DNA of 64,000 nucleotides, from contig NZ_JACJPF010000068.1 in the NCBI RefSeq assembly GCF_014695915.1, positions 62,001 through 126,000 on the forward strand, given 5' to 3'. Source of the DNA: Trichocoleus sp. FACHB-40. Lineage in GTDB: Bacteria > Cyanobacteriota > Cyanobacteriia > Cyanobacteriales > FACHB-T130. Of the stretch, positions 7,763 through 17,994 are shown piece by piece (position 1 is the first letter of the stretch; each line of letters starts with the position of its first letter). Below the pieces are notes generated by a model. That model made no database searches, was not told the origin of the DNA, and saw only the letters and a list, made by a program, of their open reading frames with translations. The translations under genes were made by a program, and so were the position numbers.

Positions 7763-8338
7763 ATGAAAAAACAGCCTTTGGAAAATCCTATTTTTACTGT
7801 CGAAAGCGTTCTGTCAAAAGCAGAGTGTGCCGAGTATATCGCCTTGAGCGAGAACATTGGCTATACTCCTGCTGGTCTCACTGTAGGACAGGATGAATAC
7901 CTAATGGCTCCATCAGTCCGAAATAACGATCGCGTGATTTTGGATGATGAAGAGCTTGCAGCAAGTTTGTGGTGTCGTGTGGAAACTTATGTTCCCAGGA
8001 TCGATAACTGGTGTGCAATTGGGCTTAATGAGCGCTTGCGATTCTACCGATACGATCCGGGTCAGCGCTTCGCACCCCATCGCGATGGTAGTTATTGGCG
8101 AACAAACGGCGATCATAGCCAATTGACTTTTATGATTTATCTAAACGAAGACTTTGAGGGAGGTGAAACTCGGTTTTTCTCACCCTACGTCTCTATAGTT
8201 CCAAAAATGGGTATGGTGTTGTTCTTCATCCATGAACTAAAACACGAAGGCGCACCCGTCATTCAGGGTCGGAAGTATGTTTTGCGGTCGGATGTGATGT
8301 ATACGTATTGTGAGAAAAGGGAAATCGAGGGAAGTTGA
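7763..8338 (+). CDS. 2OG-Fe(II) oxygenase, prolyl-4-hydroxylase type
   Basis: A 191-residue soluble dioxygenase. The facial iron triad can be read as His106 and Asp108 (FAPHRDGSYW) with distal His161 (KHEGAPVIQGRKYVL), and Arg175 (YVLRSDVMY) would bind 2-oxoglutarate. The GGETRFF strand between them is typical of P4Hc-domain proteins. It probably hydroxylates a protein or small molecule; the substrate is unknown. It is a stand-alone gene, 82 bases after the reductase, and converges on the transporter gene at 8392. Confidence 0.9.
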   Translation: MKKQPLENPIFTVESVLSKAECAEYIALSENIGYTPAGLTVGQDEYLMAPSVRNNDRVILDDEELAASLWCRVETYVPRIDNWCAIGLNERLRFYRYDPGQRFAPHRDGSYWRTNGDHSQLTFMIYLNEDFEGGETRFFSPYVSIVPKMGMVLFFIHELKHEGAPVIQGRKYVLRSDVMYTYCEKREIEGS

Positions 8339-8391
8339 CTTTTAAAAAAGGCCGATGCTTTTTTCTACTTGCTCTGCCAGCAGTGGTTAAA

Positions 8392-9258
8392 TTACCCCCT
8401 GTTGGTAAAAAATACTCCGATAACAACTAAGGCACCTCCCAAGAGCAGAGTAGCAGTTAGTTGCTCATTTAATAAAATAGCGGCTAATAAAATAGCAGAT
8501 ACTGGCACCAAATTGATGAAAACTGAGGCTTTGGCAGCACCAATTGCTTGAACACCCTCGTAGTACCAGTTAAAGCCAACAGCAGAACCCAAAAAGCCTA
8601 AATAGAAAACTCCTAACCAAGCTGTCAGAGAAATTTGACCGAAGTTTTGAGCCAGTCCTTCCATCCAAGCTGGAAAAAACAAAGCGATCGCTCCAATTAC
8701 ACAAGCATAGGTGCTTGCAGCCAGAGGAGAAAGTTCTTTCATGGCTAGTTTGCCGATAAGCGTATATGCCACCCAGCTAAAGACACAGCCAAGTAGAAAG
8801 ACTTCTCCCCAACCTAAATTGCCAGCTAGGAAGTTTAGCAGATTGCCTTTGCTAATCACTACTGTCGCACCTAGCAGGGACGTGAGAATCCCAGTTAGCT
8901 TCAAGGGAGTGAGTTTTTCTTTGAAAACAATGGCAGAACAAAGGGCGATAAAGACCGGGTTGAGTGCAACGATTAAAGCAGCGCGGCTGGCAGTTATAGT
9001 CTTAAGACCTAGAAAAAAGAAGGCATTATAAGCGAAAACTCCAGTTAAACCGAGTAAAACAACTTGCAGGATTTGCTGTGGCTTGAGTTTGGGTAAACTA
9101 CCTTCTTTGTGGGTAAACAAAAGCAGACAAAGGGATGCGATCGCAAAGCGACAGAACGCTACTGAAAATGGTTCCATGCTTTGTACTACGATTCTTCCGG
9201 CAATGAAAGTGCCACCCCAAATCAAAGCCGTCAACGCCAGCTTTACATAAACTATCAT
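8392..9258 (-). CDS. EamA/DMT-family transporter
   Basis: A 288-residue protein with about ten hydrophobic segments arranged as two EamA repeats. The first ends near residue 135 (LTSLLGATVVISKG) and the second has the matching ending (VVIGVFFTNRG). The N-terminal ALIWGGTFIAGR and the mid GWGEVFLLGCVFSWVAYTLIGK are typical repeat starts. The family exports amino acids, metabolites or nucleotide sugars; the substrate cannot be deduced. It starts 19 bases after the GTPase gene on the same strand, so the two are probably co-transcribed. Confidence 0.92.
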   Translation of the reverse strand: MIVYVKLALTALIWGGTFIAGRIVVQSMEPFSVAFCRFAIASLCLLLFTHKEGSLPKLKPQQILQVVLLGLTGVFAYNAFFFLGLKTITASRAALIVALNPVFIALCSAIVFKEKLTPLKLTGILTSLLGATVVISKGNLLNFLAGNLGWGEVFLLGCVFSWVAYTLIGKLAMKELSPLAASTYACVIGAIALFFPAWMEGLAQNFGQISLTAWLGVFYLGFLGSAVGFNWYYEGVQAIGAAKASVFINLVPVSAILLAAILLNEQLTATLLLGGALVVIGVFFTNRG

Positions 9259-9277
9259 CGTGAAAACCCATTACCTG

Positions 9278-10825
9278 TTATTGATGATGCTGGTCTGATT
9301 CAGGTTCATGTTGTGGTTCTTTAGCTTCTGTCAAAGGTTTGACGACGCGGGCGATCGCTTCTTGTACAAACGCCTTCACAAACTCATCTTTGCGATTGAG
9401 TTGAAACTGTCGCTGCACAACTTCGGTAATGCCGCCGTCACCCCAATCTTGATCGTGGCGGAAGTATTCAATGGAACTTTTACCAGCAATGCGGGTGAGG
9501 TAAGCTGCGGTAATGCCTTGAATTGCTTTTCCAATCGGATAGGCGGCGACACTGAGTTGCAGTACCCTGGAGAGCAATTCTATCGCTCCTTGAACTATTC
9601 CCAAACTTGCCAAAGTTTTCCCCAGAGAAAGCGCTAATTCGCGCCCGCGATCCATATTCAGTTCGCAACCGTAAATTTTGCCAATTTCTACCACCATTTG
9701 GGCATTTACGGCAGCAGTTGCCAACAAATCTACCACTGGCAAGGGAGTAACCGCGATGACACCTGCACCAATCCACTGATAACGTTCTACTATTTTGTCC
9801 GCTTGTCGGCGGCGCTGGGTATCAAGTAGTCGTCGCGCTTCTTCTCCCAGTCGCTGAGATTGCAGTAATATGTTGTCTGCTACCAAGTCTTCACCTTCGG
9901 CGCGGAGAACAATTGCCATGCGGCGGATTAAAGGCATGACATCGGGTTCGGGTTGGAAGGTTTCTCCGGTTTCCAATTTTGCTGGTTGAGGATTGGCAGA
10001 AATTGCAACGACATCAGATGTGGAGATAAATCCGCGTACTCTTTCTCGGAGACGGGCGAGTATGGTTTCTTTGTCGGTTTCTCTGTAAAGATCGGTTTTA
10101 TTGAGGATAAGAAGCGATCGCTTGCCAATTTCCGCTAAAGTTCGCAGCGGTTGATATTCCGATTGTCGCAAGTCATTATCTACCACAAATAGCAATAAAT
10201 CGGCTTCCGTTGCCAATTGTCGCGCCAGTTGTTCTCGTTGCGTTCCCGCCACACCCGCTTCTAAAATTCCTGGCGTATCCGTGACCAGAATTTCCCGATT
10301 TAATCCTTTCAACTTGAGAACGTAAGTTTCCCCTACCTCTGTTGTACCCATTGGCGCGTCTACTCTGCCCACCATGCGCCCAATTAAGGCATTTACCAGA
10401 GAAGTTTTACCAGCGGAACCCGTACCAAAGACGACTACCAACAGTTCCCCACGAGACAAGTTTGCCTCAATTTCGCGCGATCGCTCTAGTAAAGCTTGCT
10501 TAGATACCTCATCCTGAATTTGCGCTACCTGCTGGCGCACAGCTTTAAGAGTTTCCTCAGCTGCTTCCGTCTTCGCTTCCGGAACTTTCGGAAGTCTGCG
10601 GCGTGATGAGCGTTTTGGCTGCCCAAACAAATTTACATAATATATAAATGCGCCAATTATCGCCCCCAATAACACAATCACCAACAATAACAGCAGATTC
10701 GCCAGCAGGGGGGCTGTGAAGGAAATTTGAATATAAAGCCGATATAGAGAGTTTATCAGCCACAGCATCAGCCCCAGGATTAAACTGAGGCCAACTAATA
10801 GCGTTAATAAGCGCGACAAAGGCAT
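9278..10825 (-). CDS. Membrane-associated Era-like GTPase with DUF697 domain
   Basis: A 515-residue protein. Two N-terminal transmembrane helices (about residues 5-30 and 39-65) are followed by a charged linker and a GTPase domain: G1 GTGSAGKTS at 134-142, G3 DTPG at 183-186, G4 NKTD at 242-245. The C-terminal part (about 340-500) is a hydrophobic helical DUF697-like region (GVIAVTPLPVVDLLATAAVNAQMV). This architecture is common in cyanobacteria and resembles YcjF-related GTPases, with an unproven role in envelope or stress biology. It is likely the first gene of a two-gene unit with the EamA transporter. The G1 box has GTGSAGKT in place of the more common GxPNVGKS. Confidence 0.9.
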   Translation of the reverse strand: MPLSRLLTLLVGLSLILGLMLWLINSLYRLYIQISFTAPLLANLLLLLVIVLLGAIIGAFIYYVNLFGQPKRSSRRRLPKVPEAKTEAAEETLKAVRQQVAQIQDEVSKQALLERSREIEANLSRGELLVVVFGTGSAGKTSLVNALIGRMVGRVDAPMGTTEVGETYVLKLKGLNREILVTDTPGILEAGVAGTQREQLARQLATEADLLLFVVDNDLRQSEYQPLRTLAEIGKRSLLILNKTDLYRETDKETILARLRERVRGFISTSDVVAISANPQPAKLETGETFQPEPDVMPLIRRMAIVLRAEGEDLVADNILLQSQRLGEEARRLLDTQRRRQADKIVERYQWIGAGVIAVTPLPVVDLLATAAVNAQMVVEIGKIYGCELNMDRGRELALSLGKTLASLGIVQGAIELLSRVLQLSVAAYPIGKAIQGITAAYLTRIAGKSSIEYFRHDQDWGDGGITEVVQRQFQLNRKDEFVKAFVQEAIARVVKPLTEAKEPQHEPESDQHHQ

Positions 10826-11100
10826 GAAGAAGTTTGGTAATTTACTTTAAATTTTAGGGAAACAGCGGCGCAATCAGAGCTGTCAGGAAAGCAAATTCAG
10901 AATCTACACGGATCTTCTTGCCACACCGTACTGCCATAATAAGCCTGAAACTCAAAAAGCGGGTTATAGTATCAAGCATTTCCCTGGGCAAATAGTCGGT
11001 GGTGATGGGTGTTGAATAGGGGATGACTTGTGAAAACATGACGCTTGCTAAGCAACTTACCCGGTAAACATACCTTCGTATCGCTCACAGGAGTAAAATC

Positions 11101-12837
11101 GTGACTTCTAAGCGTGACACCAGAGAGACTCAGCTACCCTTAAGCAAGTGGATCGCTCAGTTGAGTCGTCGCCTAAGTATTAGTAACAAAATCAGTTATG
11201 GATATGCGCTTACCCTTGGCATTGTTGTTGTAGGAACAACTGCCGGATTTACCATTGGAGATTCCTTTGAGCGAACGGCTAAAGAGCAAGAAGAACACGC
11301 TCACCAAGAAATACGTCTTCTGCATCGCTTGCAAACGGGCATAATACAGGCACGAACGCATCAACAACAGTTCATCCCTTTGATGGATGAACCAGAAAAA
11401 TTCCAAGAAGAATATTCGCATTTTCTGCACCATGCCGCTGAGATTACTAAAGTATTTCTGGAAGTCAAATCTTTTGAAGAGCGTACCCCTTTTAAAGACG
11501 ATCCCAATACTGAGGATATAGAACAGTTTCTGCACACCTACGAAGATGTGCCAGAAGTTTACTTTCAGCAGATAAACCAACTTTTAAAGCAAATCGATCC
11601 GCTTAATATAAAGTCAGGGGAAATTGATGCCGCCCAAAAACTACTTTTGAAGTTTACGAATAGCTCTGTAGCGCTTAAATTTGATGGTTTCTCAGATGAT
11701 TTAACGGAGCTAATTCAATCGGCTTATCAGCAGGATGGAAAAGCACAGACTGCCCTAATTGCTGCGGAGACAATTCGAGTGCAGATCATTGCCACAAGTA
11801 TATTTTTATCAATTGTATTCGCTGCCCTTTGCGCTGTTTTTACGAGTCGCGCGATCGCGCATCCTATTCTAGCAGCAACCGATGTTGCTGAGCGCGTCAC
11901 CAAAGAAGCAAATTTCGACTTGCAAGCACCAGTAACAACTAAAGACGAAGTTGGGGTATTAGCCACTTCCCTAAACCAGCTAATTCAACAAGTCAAGCAC
12001 CTTTTAGAAGAACAAAAAGCTGCCACACAAACCCAGCTGCTTCAGAGTGAAAAAATGTCCAGTCTCGGAAGAATGCTGGCGGGAGTTGCCCACGAGATAA
12101 ATAATCCCGTTAACTTCATCTATGGCAATATCATCCATGCTAGTGAATACATTGACGAACTGATATCACTGCTAGAAACCTATCAAAAGGAGGTTTCTAA
12201 TCCTTCCCCAAACATTCAACAGCAAGCCGATGAAATTGATATTGAATTCCTTAAAGAAGACTTGCCTAAGCTATTGCAATCAATGAAATTTGGAGCAGAA
12301 CGTACTAGGGCAATTGTTCTTAGTTTGAAAGATTTCTCTCGCTTAGATCAGACAAAAGCCACCTTTGTAGATTTGCACGCCTGTATCGATAGTACACTGC
12401 TAATTCTAAACCATCGTCTCAACAAGGAAATCGCGGTACAGAAAAACTACGGCGATATTCCCCCAATTGAAGGTTATACAAGTTTGCTATATCAGGTATT
12501 TATGAATTTGCTGAGTAATGCAATTGATGCTTTGGAAGAAGTAAAAGGGTTGCAGGAAATAGTCATCTCCACAGAACTCATAGACAAAGACTGGGTTAAA
12601 GTAAAAATTTCTGATAATGGTTCTGGCATTGCTCCAGAAAATCAGGGGAAAATATTTGATACTTTCTTTACAACGAAACCGAGAAGCGTTGGCACTGGTT
12701 TGGGTTTATCGATTAGCTATCAGATTGTCGTAGAAAAACATGGCGGTAAGTTGAACTGCCTTTCCCTAAGTGGGAAAGGCACAGAGTTTGCGATCGCTTT
12801 ACCCGTCAAACATGAACCTAATAAAGCACCAGCTTAA
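11101..12837 (+). CDS. HAMP sensor histidine kinase
   Basis: A 578-residue membrane histidine kinase starting at a GTG preceded by AGGAG. TM1 is about residues 34-53 and TM2 about 229-250, enclosing a helical periplasmic sensor of about 175 residues with no recognised ligand fold. A HAMP domain follows (ending DEVGVLATSLNQLIQQV), then a coiled linker and the H box GVAHEINNPVNF with phospho-acceptor His331. ATPase motifs: N box FMNLLSNAIDAL, G1 ISDNGSGI, F box TFFTTKP, G2 GTGLGLSI. No response regulator is adjacent, so the partner is unknown. The HEINNP type of H box is common in cyanobacterial orphan kinases. Confidence 0.95.
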   Translation: MTSKRDTRETQLPLSKWIAQLSRRLSISNKISYGYALTLGIVVVGTTAGFTIGDSFERTAKEQEEHAHQEIRLLHRLQTGIIQARTHQQQFIPLMDEPEKFQEEYSHFLHHAAEITKVFLEVKSFEERTPFKDDPNTEDIEQFLHTYEDVPEVYFQQINQLLKQIDPLNIKSGEIDAAQKLLLKFTNSSVALKFDGFSDDLTELIQSAYQQDGKAQTALIAAETIRVQIIATSIFLSIVFAALCAVFTSRAIAHPILAATDVAERVTKEANFDLQAPVTTKDEVGVLATSLNQLIQQVKHLLEEQKAATQTQLLQSEKMSSLGRMLAGVAHEINNPVNFIYGNIIHASEYIDELISLLETYQKEVSNPSPNIQQQADEIDIEFLKEDLPKLLQSMKFGAERTRAIVLSLKDFSRLDQTKATFVDLHACIDSTLLILNHRLNKEIAVQKNYGDIPPIEGYTSLLYQVFMNLLSNAIDALEEVKGLQEIVISTELIDKDWVKVKISDNGSGIAPENQGKIFDTFFTTKPRSVGTGLGLSISYQIVVEKHGGKLNCLSLSGKGTEFAIALPVKHEPNKAPA

Positions 12838-12921
12838 GCAATTATCTGCTATTAGTTAGAGGCGATTGCCTCCGAAAAGTGAGAAATTTGAAAAGGTGAA
12901 AACTCAGTACAAAGAAAGATT

Positions 12922-13443
12922 ATGGGACTTTTCGACCAAATTTTGAATGCCATCGACGATCCGAATCAAGCAGCCAGTCCGGGACAGATGTCTGGTATTT
13001 TCAATACCGTGCAGCAGGTGAGTAATAGCTACGGTGCCGATCCTTCATCCGTTCAATCTGCCATGTCGATTGTCGGAAACTATGTTCGCTCTGCTTTACA
13101 GCAAAAGCAAGCTACCCAAGGCCCTGACCAAGCGGAAGCCTTCGTCAATCAATATAGCGGGTCTTCTCCCAACCCTCAAGCCGTAAACGCCCTTTTTGGT
13201 GCTTCTCAGGTGCAGCAAATCGTCCAAGCAGTTTCTCAAAGGACAGGATTGAATGCTGGCATGATTCAGCAGATGCTGCCAATTTTGGTTCCCTTGGTGC
13301 TAAATTTCTTACATACTGGCTCCCATACTCAAAGTGGGCGCGGGTCTAATCCTGTGCTGAGTGCCTTCTTGGATGCTGACAGAGATGGGGATGTCGATAT
13401 CTCTGATGCCATGAGCTTAGCCGCTCGCCATTTCATGCGATAG
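12922..13443 (+). CDS. DUF937 protein with C-terminal EF-hand-like loop
   Basis: A 173-residue protein. The N-terminus MGLFDQILNAIDDPNQ and the QQMLPILVPLVLNFL segment match DUF937-type bacterial proteins, made of repeated helical units rich in Gln, Ala and Ser. The unusual part is residues 151-163, where DADRDGDVDISDA gives Asp at alternate positions followed by Gly, Ile and Asp, as in a dockerin or EF-hand calcium loop. Calcium binding is an inference from that spacing. It lies 84 bases after the kinase gene and might be co-transcribed with it. No signal peptide is visible. Confidence 0.78.
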   Translation: MGLFDQILNAIDDPNQAASPGQMSGIFNTVQQVSNSYGADPSSVQSAMSIVGNYVRSALQQKQATQGPDQAEAFVNQYSGSSPNPQAVNALFGASQVQQIVQAVSQRTGLNAGMIQQMLPILVPLVLNFLHTGSHTQSGRGSNPVLSAFLDADRDGDVDISDAMSLAARHFMR

Positions 13444-13503
13444 TCAGGCGATGGTAAGGTAGCGATTGTCTGGAATGTCAATCCCGCAGGAGGCTAACTG
13501 CTT

Positions 13504-13830
13504 CTATTCTTCTGGCTTTTCCTCAGAACTAGGACGCCGGATGTAAGCATCCCTTGGTTTACCATACCGTTGTCGCTTTTGTGAACCAATCTTAGGTTGC
13601 TCCTCGGCTTTTTCTTCAGGAGTTTTTGCAGGGCTTATCTGCGGTGCTACATCATCTTTGGCTCTTGACCAGGAAACTACCCAGCCTCCAGCCAAACCAC
13701 CAATCGCCCCAATAAAGATACTTAAAGGTACTGGGTAGCCCAGCAAGGAAAAGCTAACCAGGAAAAATAACCAATACTTCAATGCCGAGGAAAAACCCGC
13801 TGAGATTCGCGCAGTGCTTTTATTAGTCAT
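13504..13830 (-). CDS. Small membrane hypothetical protein
   Basis: A 108-residue protein. Two adjacent hydrophobic segments (about residues 15-28 and 33-51, YWLFFLVSFSLLGYPVPL and IGAIGGLAGGWVVSW) form a hairpin in the membrane, followed by a charged, Lys/Glu/Pro-rich cytosolic tail (EEKAEEQPKIGSQKRQRYG). I do not recognise a family. It is upstream of heptamer repeats that occupy the gap to the next gene. Confidence 0.65.
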   Translation of the reverse strand: MTNKSTARISAGFSSALKYWLFFLVSFSLLGYPVPLSIFIGAIGGLAGGWVVSWSRAKDDVAPQISPAKTPEEKAEEQPKIGSQKRQRYGKPRDAYIRRPSSEEKPEE

Positions 13831-13900
13831 TAGTTATTAGTTCACGGCTAATGGCTAATAGCTAATTGCTAATGGTAATTGACAGTTATATCCGGGAAGT

Positions 13901-13919
13901 CGCAGGCAAGATGCCTGCG
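13901..13919. repeat. Short palindrome CGCAGGCA-AGA-TGCCTGCG
   Basis: Perfect 8-bp arms (13901-13908 and 13912-13919) around AGA. This type of small GC palindrome is common between cyanobacterial genes. The surrounding bases 13830-13945 are ATTAGC/ATTAGT-type heptamer repeats. It could help terminate the minus-strand transcript from the kinase-fusion gene, but no T-run follows. Confidence 0.5.
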
Positions 13920-13950
13920 CTAGTATTAGCAATTAGCTATTGAGTGCTAA

Positions 13951-15510
13951 CTAATTTAATTGTGACTCCCAATCTTGGGTTGTGTCTAAAGTTTTCACAT
14001 AAGGTTGTTCGGACTCGGTGAAGGGTTCAGCTGCGGCTTGTTGTTTAGTCAGTAGGTCAGCGGTAGCATCAGAGACATCTCCCGTGCGAGAGGAAACGCG
14101 ACCTTGGCAAACTTCCATTGGTGCGGTGCAGTGGAGAATTGAAAGAGGCAGCTGGTGGGAATTAGCCCCAGCGATCGCATCTTGTCTCAACTTCTTTTTA
14201 TCGTACTTTGCATCGAGAATCACCGACCAGCCAACACTTGCCAGCTTAATTCCCAATTCCAACAAGCGGCTGTAAGTCTTCTCAGTCATTTCGGCTGAGT
14301 AAAGGTCTGCTCCGCCTTGCTCGTCCAATGGTACGCCCGCAAGGTGTTTTCTCACCGCATCCGAGCGAATGTGAATTGCCCCCGTGTGCCGCGCTAGGTG
14401 ACGCGCTACGGTACTTTTACCAGAACCTGATAGTCCTGACATCAAAGTTAGTTTCCCTTGGCTGGAGCCGCTTTGAGCGGCATACGCCGGGGACGGCGAT
14501 CGCGTATATTCCCAAGCCAGCTGATAGTATTTCGCCGCTGTCACCGCAGCAGCTTCCTTATCGGCTGCGGGAACAGAGGGATCATCCAACAAGAAAGAAG
14601 TCACCTTAGCTCTGACATAGGACTGACGGCTCAAGTACAAAGGTAAAACCTGCAACCCTTCCCAATCGCCAATCTGCTCCACATAAGTATTTAGATAGGC
14701 ATTGCCCAGGTCAGGACGCGATCGCGCATCCATATCCATCACCGCATAAGCAATGTCAAACATCACATCCACAAAGCGGAAAGGTTCATTAAATTCAATG
14801 CAGTCAAACAACAGAATTTTGTCTTGCCACAAACAAATATTTCTTAGATGCAAATCCCCGTGGCATTCCCGAATCCAATTATTTTTAATTCTACTGGCAA
14901 AAACTTCTTGACCAGAGGCAAAAAATTTATCTGTATACTGCTGAGTTTCCTCGTAATGTTCCTGAGTTTGAGGGCCACCAATATAACTGGCAGTTTGCCG
15001 ATAATTCTCATCAATCGCATCGCGAACCTGGGGAATTTCGCCAAACTTGCGAATATAATCATCCGTATGGGCTTTTTCATGGAATTGGGCAACAATCCGC
15101 CCCAAATCTTCCATATATTTTTCCGTCAGTTCGCCCCGCTCAAACATATTGCTAAATAGCCCTTCCTGCGGAAACTGGTGCATTTTTAGTACATATTCTA
15201 CTGCATCAGTACCGCCCAATTGATATTTTTCCCCAGCCTGACTAATCGGCAAAATTTCCAAATAAATTTCCGCTGCACCGCGCTGATTCAGACGAATTTC
15301 TTCCTTACAAAAATGGTGCCTCTTCTCCAAAGTCGAGTAATCCAAAAAGCCAAAATTCACTGGCTTTTTAACTTTATAAACATAATCGCCAGTCAACAGC
15401 ACATAAGAAACGTGGGTTTGAATCAGTTCAATTGGTTCTATCACGGGGTGCGGATAAAAACCTGGTTGCAACATCTGCTGAATCAAAGGGGGAAAAGAAG
15501 TCTCAGTCAT
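13951..15510 (-). CDS. Fusion of phosphotransferase-like domain and P-loop kinase
   Basis: A 519-residue two-domain protein. Residues 1-340 form an aminoglycoside-phosphotransferase-like kinase fold: ECHGDLHLRNICLW is the catalytic loop (Brenner HGDLH...N) and LLFDCIEFNEPFR holds the metal Asp. Residues from about 350 on form an AAA/zeta-like P-loop kinase: LMSGLSGSGKSTVARHLAR is Walker A (near 357-366), with an IRSDAVRK box and a lid arginine region (RVSSRTGDVSDAT). This domain order is a known bacterial architecture of unproven substrate (gluconate-kinase-like or small-molecule kinases have been suggested). Probably cytosolic. It is downstream of rplY on the same strand, but a strong palindrome separates them. 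Confidence 0.88.
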   Translation of the reverse strand: MTETSFPPLIQQMLQPGFYPHPVIEPIELIQTHVSYVLLTGDYVYKVKKPVNFGFLDYSTLEKRHHFCKEEIRLNQRGAAEIYLEILPISQAGEKYQLGGTDAVEYVLKMHQFPQEGLFSNMFERGELTEKYMEDLGRIVAQFHEKAHTDDYIRKFGEIPQVRDAIDENYRQTASYIGGPQTQEHYEETQQYTDKFFASGQEVFASRIKNNWIRECHGDLHLRNICLWQDKILLFDCIEFNEPFRFVDVMFDIAYAVMDMDARSRPDLGNAYLNTYVEQIGDWEGLQVLPLYLSRQSYVRAKVTSFLLDDPSVPAADKEAAAVTAAKYYQLAWEYTRSPSPAYAAQSGSSQGKLTLMSGLSGSGKSTVARHLARHTGAIHIRSDAVRKHLAGVPLDEQGGADLYSAEMTEKTYSRLLELGIKLASVGWSVILDAKYDKKKLRQDAIAGANSHQLPLSILHCTAPMEVCQGRVSSRTGDVSDATADLLTKQQAAAEPFTESEQPYVKTLDTTQDWESQLN

Positions 15511-15548
15511 ATTTGTTGTGTTTTTAGCGTCTTAGCGGTTAAAAAAAA

Positions 15549-15568
15549 GCCAGGGGTTAACCCCTGGC
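15549..15568. terminator. 20-bp perfect palindrome GCCAGGGGTTAACCCCTGGC
   Basis: A perfect inverted repeat with no loop beyond TTAA, preceded on the plus strand by an A-run (15541-15548), which reads as a T-run on the minus strand immediately after the stem. That is the layout of a rho-independent terminator for minus-strand transcription from rplY, upstream of the kinase-fusion gene. GCCAGGGGTTAACCCCTGG also resembles a common cyanobacterial repeat. Confidence 0.65.
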
Positions 15569-15624
15569 CATACAGATTAACGAAAACTGAGATTTTGCAC
15601 CAGTATCAAATCGAGGTGCCTCAA

Positions 15625-15655
15625 TATTCTCATTCCTGGGCTGAGCCTGGGAACG
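15625..15655. repeat. Degenerate CTCATTCC...GGGAACGA palindrome
   Basis: Contains TTCCTGGGCTGAGCCTGGGAA, a near-palindrome matching the perfect version at 43151-43180 and the variant at 62736-62764. Dispersed extragenic palindrome; no gene lies between 15511 and 15718. Confidence 0.5.
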
Positions 15656-15718
15656 AAAGCTGGGAGGTGCCTCCCCCTGGTTGCGAATGGTGCAAGATGT
15701 CAGAAAAACCAACCTCAA

Positions 15719-16321
15719 TTATTCGGATTCAGTTGCCTCTTCAGCATCTGTCGCTTCAGGGGTGATTTGCGGCGGGAGAACGCTGACAATCACTTGATCT
15801 GGCTCGCCTGAAGCTGTAACGCCTGGAGGCAAAACCAGTTCATTGAGATGCAAGGCATCCCCAACCTGCATATTAGAGACATCAATTTCAATGGAATCTG
15901 GAATGCTTTCAGGCGCACATCGCACCTGAATTTGTGTAAGCACGGGGTCTAATAAGCCGCCTTCTTGCTTGACACCAGCTGCCTCTCCCACAAAATGCAA
16001 TGGCACCTCAACATCCAGGTCGCCATGAGCAGCGACCGCAAAAAAACTGAGGTGGTAGAGAGAGTTTTTCCAGGGATGTTTCTGGACTTCTTTTAGCAGC
16101 GTCTTACCACTCCAAGAGATTTCAGGAATGTTGAGATCGATCAGAGTGTTGTTAACAGACGACTCTCTGAGTAAGACTTCAGCCTTTTTGACAGGCATGG
16201 TCAGGGAAAGGGATTCAGTTCCTTGGTGACCGTATAAAACTACTGGGATTAACCCACTGCGACGAAGCGCATTTGGTTTGCTGCCTTCGGGTCGCTTTTG
16301 ACATTCAACTGTAACTTGCAT
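15719..16321 (-). CDS. rplY: 50S ribosomal protein L25/Ctc, long form
   Basis: A 200-residue bL25 of the long CTC type. The N-terminal 5S-rRNA-binding domain (about 1-90) has the family core: KPNALRRSGLIPVVLYG and SVNNTLIDLNI. The C-terminal CTC/TL5 beta domain (about 95-185) contains EVPLHFVGEAAGVKQEGG and VSNMQVGDALHLNELVLP. The protein ends in an acidic tail (ATDAEEATESE). It binds 5S rRNA in the large subunit central protuberance. It follows purA on the same strand across about 110 bases of heptamer repeats. Confidence 0.95.
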   Translation of the reverse strand: MQVTVECQKRPEGSKPNALRRSGLIPVVLYGHQGTESLSLTMPVKKAEVLLRESSVNNTLIDLNIPEISWSGKTLLKEVQKHPWKNSLYHLSFFAVAAHGDLDVEVPLHFVGEAAGVKQEGGLLDPVLTQIQVRCAPESIPDSIEIDVSNMQVGDALHLNELVLPPGVTASGEPDQVIVSVLPPQITPEATDAEEATESE

Positions 16322-16431
16322 TTTCGTGGTTTGTTAGGTGTTCAGGGGAAAAAGCTAATTGCTAATCGCTCATAGCTAATTGCTAATTGGTGAAGTCTTC
16401 CGATTAGCCATTAGCTATTAGCCATTAACTA

Positions 16432-17835
<1,404 letters not shown>

Positions 17836-17994
17836 TCAATACAAAGTTAACAATTCGCAGTCAAGGGTCTGCCTTGATTAAATGCTCGTTAACGAAGCTC
17901 TTGGCGGCTCTGCCTCCCGATTCTTGTTGCTTGTGTTGCAAAATGTCAAGCTCATATCAACTAAACCGCAAACGACTAAATAGAAGAGAATCAA

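Noticed and set aside
13951-15510. Antibiotic-resistance phosphotransferase
   Set aside because: The HGDLH kinase fold is present, but it is fused to a P-loop kinase in a known housekeeping-type architecture; resistance is not supported.
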